From Flavobacterium sp. CYK-55 (GTDB lineage Bacteria; Bacteroidota; Bacteroidia; Flavobacteriales; Flavobacteriaceae), in NCBI RefSeq assembly GCF_018413465.1, contig NZ_JAHCDK010000015.1, positions 1-59,806 on the forward strand: DNA of 59,806 nt. Reading direction: 5' to 3'. Made by a program: the position numbers and the translations under genes. This document shows positions 55,292 to 59,806 of the stretch, in pieces. The notes below the pieces were generated by a model. It did not search any database, was not told the DNA's origin, and saw only the letters and a list, made by a program, of their open reading frames with translations. Every line of letters starts with the position of its first letter. Positions within the stretch are counted from its first letter, which is position 1.

Positions 55292-55954
55292 ATGTCCTCA
55301 CACCACATTGTCCGCGACGACCAAGAACCCGCACTCATCATTGCCAATGGCGCTGAATGTCATCCGGAACTGCTCGGTCAATTGCTCGAATGGTCTCCGT
55401 GGGTAGTAGTCTTAGATTCGGCTATTGAACGTGTGTTGGACTACAACATCAAAGTAGATGTTTTGTTGGGTGATTTTGACCGCGACTTTGATCCGAATAA
55501 ATACTTAGAAAAGCAATTCCCGCTTGAAATCATCCACACGCCTGATCAAAACAAAACCGACCTTGAAAAGGCCTTTGATTACTTAATTGAAAAAGGATTT
55601 CCGGCCGCCAATGTCGTATGGGCTACCGGCAAGCGCGCTGATCACACCATCACAAATTTAACGACCATTGCCGCATATCGCGAAAAACTCAAAATAGTCA
55701 TCCACGATGATCATTCAAAAGTGTATTTATTGCCGCGCAGCTTCAAGAAATGGTATCCAGCCAAAACAAAATTATCACTGGTTCCGCTGGGTTTGGCTGA
55801 AGGCATCACCACACAAAACCTTGAGTATCCGCTCAACAATGAATCATTACACATGGGTTATCGCCACGGCAACAGCAATTTAGTAGTACAAGACGGCTTG
55901 GTTTGTATTGAGCATCATAGCGGAGATTTGCTGCTCATGGAGTGTGTGGATTAA
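55292..55954 (+). CDS. thiN: Thiamine pyrophosphokinase
   Basis: Transfers pyrophosphate from ATP to thiamine, producing the cofactor. In 220 aa it shows LIIANGAEC, VVVLDSAIERVLDYNIKVDVLLGDFDRDF (substrate and metal Asp residues), HTPDQNKTDLEKAFDYL and WATGKRADHTITNL, the usual catalytic landmarks, then the beta-rich thiamine-binding C-terminus. I chose the ATG at 55292; upstream codons to 55217 overlap a likely promoter. The gene converges with an unknown gene, stops overlapping by 4 bp. Confidence 0.9.
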   Translation: MSSHHIVRDDQEPALIIANGAECHPELLGQLLEWSPWVVVLDSAIERVLDYNIKVDVLLGDFDRDFDPNKYLEKQFPLEIIHTPDQNKTDLEKAFDYLIEKGFPAANVVWATGKRADHTITNLTTIAAYREKLKIVIHDDHSKVYLLPRSFKKWYPAKTKLSLVPLGLAEGITTQNLEYPLNNESLHMGYRHGNSNLVVQDGLVCIEHHSGDLLLMECVD

Positions 55955-56592
55955 TCTCGAATAATATTAATACTCGCCTTAAAACCTCTTTCTAAGCCCC
56001 ATCGGTTTGAAGATAGCACTTGACCATCTTTATCAATGATCTGAAGTTCTCCTGTGTTGGGAGACCCAAAACCTTCGTTGAGCGCTTCAAAATAAATGAT
56101 ATTGTTCCCTTTGACCAATCCTAACGTTTTGTATACACAATCATCGGCAAGAACCACCTTGGGAGCAATCATCATATCATAAGTATATATGCTCACCATA
56201 TCTCCATCAATCTCACTAAAATCTCGGTAACACAGTTTGATTTCATCTGATTTTGTATGAATTAATCCAAAATCCATGTTCTTGTTTTTATACTCAGAAT
56301 TAAACAGCTCTTTGCTTTGGTTTAATTTATCTTTAATAGGGTCACCCGGATTTTGAAATTGATTATTCTTAGTAAATTCAATTTTCTGATTTTCAAGAAT
56401 CGAACCGGAATTACTTGGCGTAGTTGTTTTAGGCGGAAACATCGTCGGCTTGATGATCTTAGGAGTACTCAGTCCGCTGCCCGACGGCGGTAACGTACTG
56501 CCCATACTTGAAAATTCAGATTGCGCCTGAAGTGCAGTCGCACCCAGCAAACATCCAAAAACCATCAAAAGCTTGTGTATCTGTTTCATCAA
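55951..56592 (-). CDS. Secreted protein of unknown function
   Basis: A 213-aa protein with signal peptide (IHKLLMVFGCLLGATALQAQ). A Pro/Ser/Thr-rich stretch follows at about 25-65 (STLPPSGSGLSTP, PTMFPPKTTTPSNSGS), then a beta-rich domain (GLIHTKSDEIKLCYRDFSEIDGDMVSIYTYD, GNNIIYFEALNEGFGSPNTGELQIIDKDG). It has two Cys (KLCYRD, DDCVYK) that could form a disulfide. No sorting domain, so it is probably periplasmic. I do not recognise the family by name. Confidence 0.7.
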   Translation of the reverse strand: MMKQIHKLLMVFGCLLGATALQAQSEFSSMGSTLPPSGSGLSTPKIIKPTMFPPKTTTPSNSGSILENQKIEFTKNNQFQNPGDPIKDKLNQSKELFNSEYKNKNMDFGLIHTKSDEIKLCYRDFSEIDGDMVSIYTYDMMIAPKVVLADDCVYKTLGLVKGNNIIYFEALNEGFGSPNTGELQIIDKDGQVLSSNRWGLERGFKASINIIRD

Positions 56593-56725
56593 TAAAGCCT
56601 TAAAAAAGCGGTCTAAAATTACGTTTTTTGGTCAGAGCCTGAAGCTTTTTATCATATTTTTATCATTTCAAGGCCCTAAAACAGCCCGTGAATCTGTACT
56701 TTAGCATCACTTTTAAATCTTTGTT

Positions 56726-57313
56726 ATGTACGTGCCCGAAATTAAAATCTCTGAAGCAAAACTATTGTCTGACAATTGGTACAAACTGCACAAATACACC
56801 TTTGAATACCGCAAAAAAGACGGTACTTGGCAAACGCAACAACGCGAAGCTTATGACCGCGGAAACGGTGCTTGCATTTTACTGTACAATCCAACACAGA
56901 AGACCGTCATCCTAACCCGACAGTTTAGGCTTCCGACTTATGTAAACGGAAACACCACCGGAATGATGATTGAAGCCTGTGCCGGCCTACTCGATCGCGA
57001 CAATGCCGAAGATTGCATCAAACGCGAAACCGAAGAAGAAACCGGTTATTTGGTGCGCGAGGTTCGAAAGTTATTTGAGGTGTATATGTCACCGGGCTCG
57101 GTAACTGAAACCGTTACTTTTTTTATCGGCGAATATGCCTCAGACATGAAAATCAACGATGGCGGCGGAGTAGCCTCAGAACAAGAAAACATTGAAGTGC
57201 TCGAATATGATTTTAACACCGCCTATAACCTCATCGCCAGTGGCGAAATCAAAGATGCCAAAACCATTATGCTGTTGCAATATGCTAAAATTCATCAGTT
57301 GATTGTTGATTAA
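56726..57313 (+). CDS. nudK: NudK-like Nudix hydrolase
   Basis: A 195-aa Nudix enzyme resembling GDP-mannose pyrophosphatase NudK: LSDNWYKLHKYTFEY, REAYDRGNGACILLYN, VILTRQFRLPTYVNG, the Nudix box GLLDRDNAEDCIKRETEEETGY, then EVYMSPGSVTETVTFFIGEY and the C-terminal SGEIKDAKTIMLLQY. Likely cleaves GDP-mannose or a related sugar nucleotide; subfamily assignment is moderately certain. It is followed by a repeat-filled gap. Confidence 0.85.
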   Translation: MYVPEIKISEAKLLSDNWYKLHKYTFEYRKKDGTWQTQQREAYDRGNGACILLYNPTQKTVILTRQFRLPTYVNGNTTGMMIEACAGLLDRDNAEDCIKRETEEETGYLVREVRKLFEVYMSPGSVTETVTFFIGEYASDMKINDGGGVASEQENIEVLEYDFNTAYNLIASGEIKDAKTIMLLQYAKIHQLIVD

Positions 57314-57318
57314 AAAAA

Positions 57319-57431
57319 GACCGCTGCGCTGTTGGACACGACTAACGCCTTTAGACACGCTGCGCTGTTAGAATTAGGAATTAAGAATTACGAATGATGC
57401 TTCAAACTAAACTTCTTAAACCTTTTAAACA
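57319..57431 (+). repeat. 113-bp repeat, copy 1 of a tandem pair
   Basis: GACCGCTGCGCTGTTGGACA, then TTTAGACACGCTGCGCTGTT, then AATTAGGAATTAAGAATT, then CGAATGATGCTTCAAACTAA and ACTTCTTAAAC. Lies 6 bases after the nudK stop. The internal AGACACGCTGCGCTG and GACCGCTGCGCTG parts are themselves similar. Confidence 0.8.
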
Positions 57432-57540
57432 GACCGCTGCGCTGTTGGACACGGCAAAAGCCTTTAGACACGCTGCGCTGTTAGAATTACGAATTAGGAA
57501 TTAAGAATTACGAATGATGCTTCAAACTAAACTTCTTAAA
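57432..57540 (+). repeat. 113-bp repeat, copy 2 of a tandem pair
   Basis: Same order of parts as copy 1, with a 7-base insertion of an extra AATTACG unit and a few substitutions in the spacer. Related single copies lie at 54617 and, inverted, near 59744-59795. Confidence 0.8.
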
Positions 57541-57582
57541 CTTCTTAAACTTCTTAAACTTCTTAAACTTTTTAAACCTTTT
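57529..57582 (+). repeat. 9-bp tandem repeat AAACTTCTT
   Basis: Four perfect units (57529-57564) and two degenerate ones follow the second 113-bp copy. The 9-bp unit appears once at the end of copy 1, so expansion began there. Non-coding. Confidence 0.8.
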
Positions 57583-57621
57583 CAACTTTTTACAACTTTT
57601 AAACCACGAACTTTAATTCTT

Positions 57622-57629
57622 TAAATTTG
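57622..57629 (+). promoter_or_regulatory. -7 element (TAAATTTG) for uvrB
   Basis: An exact TAnnTTTG match 26 bases before the uvrB ATG. Confidence 0.5.
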
Positions 57630-57655
57630 CAACATCAACAACCCGCTACCAACTT

Positions 57656-59650
57656 ATGCCATTTCAAGTAATATCTGACTACCAACCCAAAGGAGACCAA
57701 CCTGAAGCGATAGGCAAACTCGCCAACGGTATTTTAGAGGGTGAAAAATACCAAACCTTACTCGGGGTAACCGGTTCGGGTAAGACGTTTACCGTGGCCA
57801 ATGTGATTGAAAAAGTACAACGTCCCACTTTGGTTTTGGCGCACAACAAAACCCTCGCCGCACAGTTGTATGCCGAGTTCAAACAGTTCTTTCCGAACAA
57901 CGCAGTAGAGTATTTTGTTTCGTACTATGACTACTATCAACCAGAGGCTTACATGCCCGTAACGGGAGTATTCATTGAAAAAGATTTATCCATCAACGAT
58001 GAGCTTGAAAAGATGCGCCTCAGTGCTACCTCAGCCTTGCTTTCAGGTCGTCGTGATGTACTCGTGGTGGCTTCAGTATCGTGTTTGTACGGTATCGGAA
58101 ACCCGACAGAATTTCAGAAAAACGTCATCTCTTTAGAAAAAGACCAAACGCTTTCCAGAACCAAGTTGCTCCACATGCTTGTACAAAGCTTGTATTCACG
58201 CACTGAAGCCGACTTCAACCCCGGTAATTTCAGGATCAAAGGCGATATAGTAGAAATTTACCCCAGCTATGCAGACGACGGATTCAGAGTTCACTTTTTT
58301 GGCGACGAAATAGAAACGATTGAAAGTTTTGACCTCAAAACTGCGCAGGTTATTGAGCGCTACAACCAACTCAACATCTATCCGGCCAATATGTTTGTGA
58401 CCTCGCCTGATGTATTACAAGCGGCCATTTGGCAAATACAACAAGACTTGGTCAAGCAAGTAGATTACTTTAAATCAATAGGTAAGCACTTAGAGGCTAA
58501 ACGACTGGAAGAGAGAACCAACTTTGACCTGGAAATGATTCGAGAATTAGGCTATTGTTCGGGTATTGAGAACTATTCTCGTTACCTCGACGGACGCGAC
58601 CCGGGCACCAGACCGTTCTGTTTGCTCGACTATTTTCCGAAAGATTATTTGATGGTGGTTGATGAAAGCCACGTAACCATCTCCCAAGTACATGCCATGT
58701 ACGGAGGCGACCGAAGCCGCAAAGAAAATCTCGTAGAATACGGATTCCGCCTACCCGCCGCTATGGACAACCGTCCGCTCAAGTTTGAAGAATTTGAAGC
58801 CATGCAAAACCAAGTGATTTACGTATCGGCTACCCCTGCTGATTATGAACTGCAAAAATCTGACGGAGTCTATGTAGAGCAAGTCATTCGCCCCACCGGC
58901 CTACTCGACCCGATCATTGAAATTCGCCCGAGCTTGAACCAAATCGATGACCTCATTGACGAAATTCAAGAACGTGCCGAAATAGACGAACGTGTACTGG
59001 TCACCACACTCACCAAACGCATGGCCGAAGAACTCGCCAAATACCTCGCCAAAGTGGGTATTCGCTGCCGCTATGTGCATTCTGAGGTAGATACGCTCGA
59101 ACGCATTGAAATTATGCAAGACTTGCGCAAAGGCCTGTTTGATGTACTCATAGGCGTTAACCTTTTGCGTGAAGGATTAGACTTGCCCGAAGTATCGCTC
59201 GTGGCTATCCTTGATGCCGATAAAGAAGGTTTTCTGAGAAGCCATCGCTCGCTCACGCAAACCATTGGTCGTGCCGCGCGTAACCTAAACGGAAAAGCCA
59301 TCATGTATGCCGATAAAATCACCGACAGCATGCAAAAGACCATCGACGAAACCCAGTACCGCAGAACCAAGCAAATGAACTTCAACCAAGCCAACAACTT
59401 GGTTCCGCAAGCGCTCAACAAAAAAATCGGAACGGTATTCAGCAAAATGCCGCTCATTGAAGCAGAGTTGGCACTAGAAGCCACCAAAGCAGATGAACCG
59501 GCACAAGAGTACTTATCAAAAGCTGAAATCGAGAAACGCATCCGCGAAAAGCGCAAAGCCATGGAAAAAGCCGCCAAAGACCTCGACTTTATGCAAGCCG
59601 CTCAATTGCGCGATGAGATTAAGAGGTTGCAGGAGCAACTGAGTATCTGA
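57656..59650 (+). CDS. uvrB: UvrABC excinuclease subunit B
   Basis: Damage-verifying helicase-like component of nucleotide excision repair. The 664-aa protein has FQVISDYQPKGDQPEAI, Walker A GVTGSGKTFT, the beta-hairpin region YYDYYQPEAYMP, DESH in VVDESHVTISQ, YVSATPADYEL, VLVTTLTKRMAEEL, IGRAARNLNGKAIMYAD and the C-terminal UvrC-binding UVR segment (AEIEKRIREKRKAMEKAAKDLDFMQAAQLRDEI). Full length, all motifs present. Own promoter; nothing coding follows in the window. Confidence 0.97.
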   Translation: MPFQVISDYQPKGDQPEAIGKLANGILEGEKYQTLLGVTGSGKTFTVANVIEKVQRPTLVLAHNKTLAAQLYAEFKQFFPNNAVEYFVSYYDYYQPEAYMPVTGVFIEKDLSINDELEKMRLSATSALLSGRRDVLVVASVSCLYGIGNPTEFQKNVISLEKDQTLSRTKLLHMLVQSLYSRTEADFNPGNFRIKGDIVEIYPSYADDGFRVHFFGDEIETIESFDLKTAQVIERYNQLNIYPANMFVTSPDVLQAAIWQIQQDLVKQVDYFKSIGKHLEAKRLEERTNFDLEMIRELGYCSGIENYSRYLDGRDPGTRPFCLLDYFPKDYLMVVDESHVTISQVHAMYGGDRSRKENLVEYGFRLPAAMDNRPLKFEEFEAMQNQVIYVSATPADYELQKSDGVYVEQVIRPTGLLDPIIEIRPSLNQIDDLIDEIQERAEIDERVLVTTLTKRMAEELAKYLAKVGIRCRYVHSEVDTLERIEIMQDLRKGLFDVLIGVNLLREGLDLPEVSLVAILDADKEGFLRSHRSLTQTIGRAARNLNGKAIMYADKITDSMQKTIDETQYRRTKQMNFNQANNLVPQALNKKIGTVFSKMPLIEAELALEATKADEPAQEYLSKAEIEKRIREKRKAMEKAAKDLDFMQAAQLRDEIKRLQEQLSI

Positions 59651-59806
59651 GGTGCTGTGCTGAAGGATTAACGATTGAAGATTAACGATTAACGAATTTT
59701 GAAGTTTTTGAATCGTGTAATCGACAACCATCGCTTTTATCCTAAAGCCAGCGGTCTGAAGCAAAGCGTGTCCCAAAGCGCAGCGGTTATTCCTTGTCAC
59801 CCCGAG
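59651..59806. repeat. Intergenic repeats at window end
   Basis: Holds short GATTAACGATT units (59667-59696) of the kind also seen at 24515-24530, then an inverted relative of the 57319 repeat: AGCGTGTCCCAAAGCGCAGC reads on the minus strand as GCTGCGCTTTGGGACACGCT. No gene recognised; the region continues past the edge. Confidence 0.6.

Noticed and set aside
59071..59577. Long open frame on the minus strand inside uvrB
   Set aside because: It lies antisense to conserved UvrB motifs and has no recognisable protein features.

Overview
The window comes from a member of the Bacteroidetes, most likely a Flavobacteriaceae bacterium close to Flavobacterium. Reasons: type IX secretion cargo with both kinds of C-terminal sorting domain (CHU_C/type B and Por/type A); repeated -7 promoter elements of the form TAnnTTTG with no Shine-Dalgarno pattern; lineage-typical neighbourhoods (udk-divIC-mutAB; parA-parB-DUF5683-dapB-lepB-wbqC facing mutL-rhomboid-rhomboid); a TonB receptor/DUF4249 pair; and a eukaryote-like NADP isocitrate dehydrogenase. 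The content is chromosomal and mostly housekeeping. I see no tRNA, rRNA, transposase, phage gene or CRISPR array.

Layout. 1-8180: the 3' part of a giant repeat-rich surface protein exported by the type IX system. 8293-12882: uridine kinase, a DivIC/FtsB-like division protein and both subunits of methylmalonyl-CoA mutase. 13020-23008: a secretion-oriented block with a TPR membrane regulator carrying a LuxR-like HTH, two type A cargo proteins, a second type B cargo protein, an uncharacterised gene and a methionine aminotransferase. 23075-23956: a DECR1-like 2,4-dienoyl-CoA reductase, followed by a 730-bp gene-free stretch with a structured repeat. 24687-29825: the parA-parB-DUF5683-dapB-lepB-wbqC operon. 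29822-35805: an opposing operon with an EEP-family hydrolase, two rhomboid proteases, MutL, lumazine synthase and a TPR protein. 35996-46185: RecF, a rhodanese-thioredoxin lipoprotein, a glycosyltransferase with an asparagine synthase-like amidotransferase, MurB, CsaA, a thioredoxin-like protein and glycogen genes glgA-glgC. 46216-50978: cytochrome c, a cyclophilin-FKBP fusion, DUF1569, TrmD, ribosomal protein L19 and isocitrate dehydrogenase. 51204-59650: TonB receptor/DUF4249 pair, thiamine pyrophosphokinase, two unknown proteins, a NudK-like hydrolase and UvrB.

How the parts relate. The strongest theme is cell-surface export. Four proteins carry type IX sorting signals, and two of them (14762 and 21245) share unusual promoter-proximal 11-bp-phased direct repeats, which suggests one regulator controls both. 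The other theme is intergenic architecture: at least four structured, GC-richer repeats (8917, 24136, 48143, 54467) share sequence at their ends and internal hairpins, and a second family (54617, 57319, 57432, end of window) is linked to AATTACGAATT-type repeats.

No complete, clearly novel enzymatic system is visible. The best leads are the shared 11-bp operator candidates, the dispersed structured repeats, the homogenised repeat array of the giant protein, and a MutL whose endonuclease motifs are all degenerate. Motif and alignment statements were made by eye; family names rest on recognition of motifs, not on searches.
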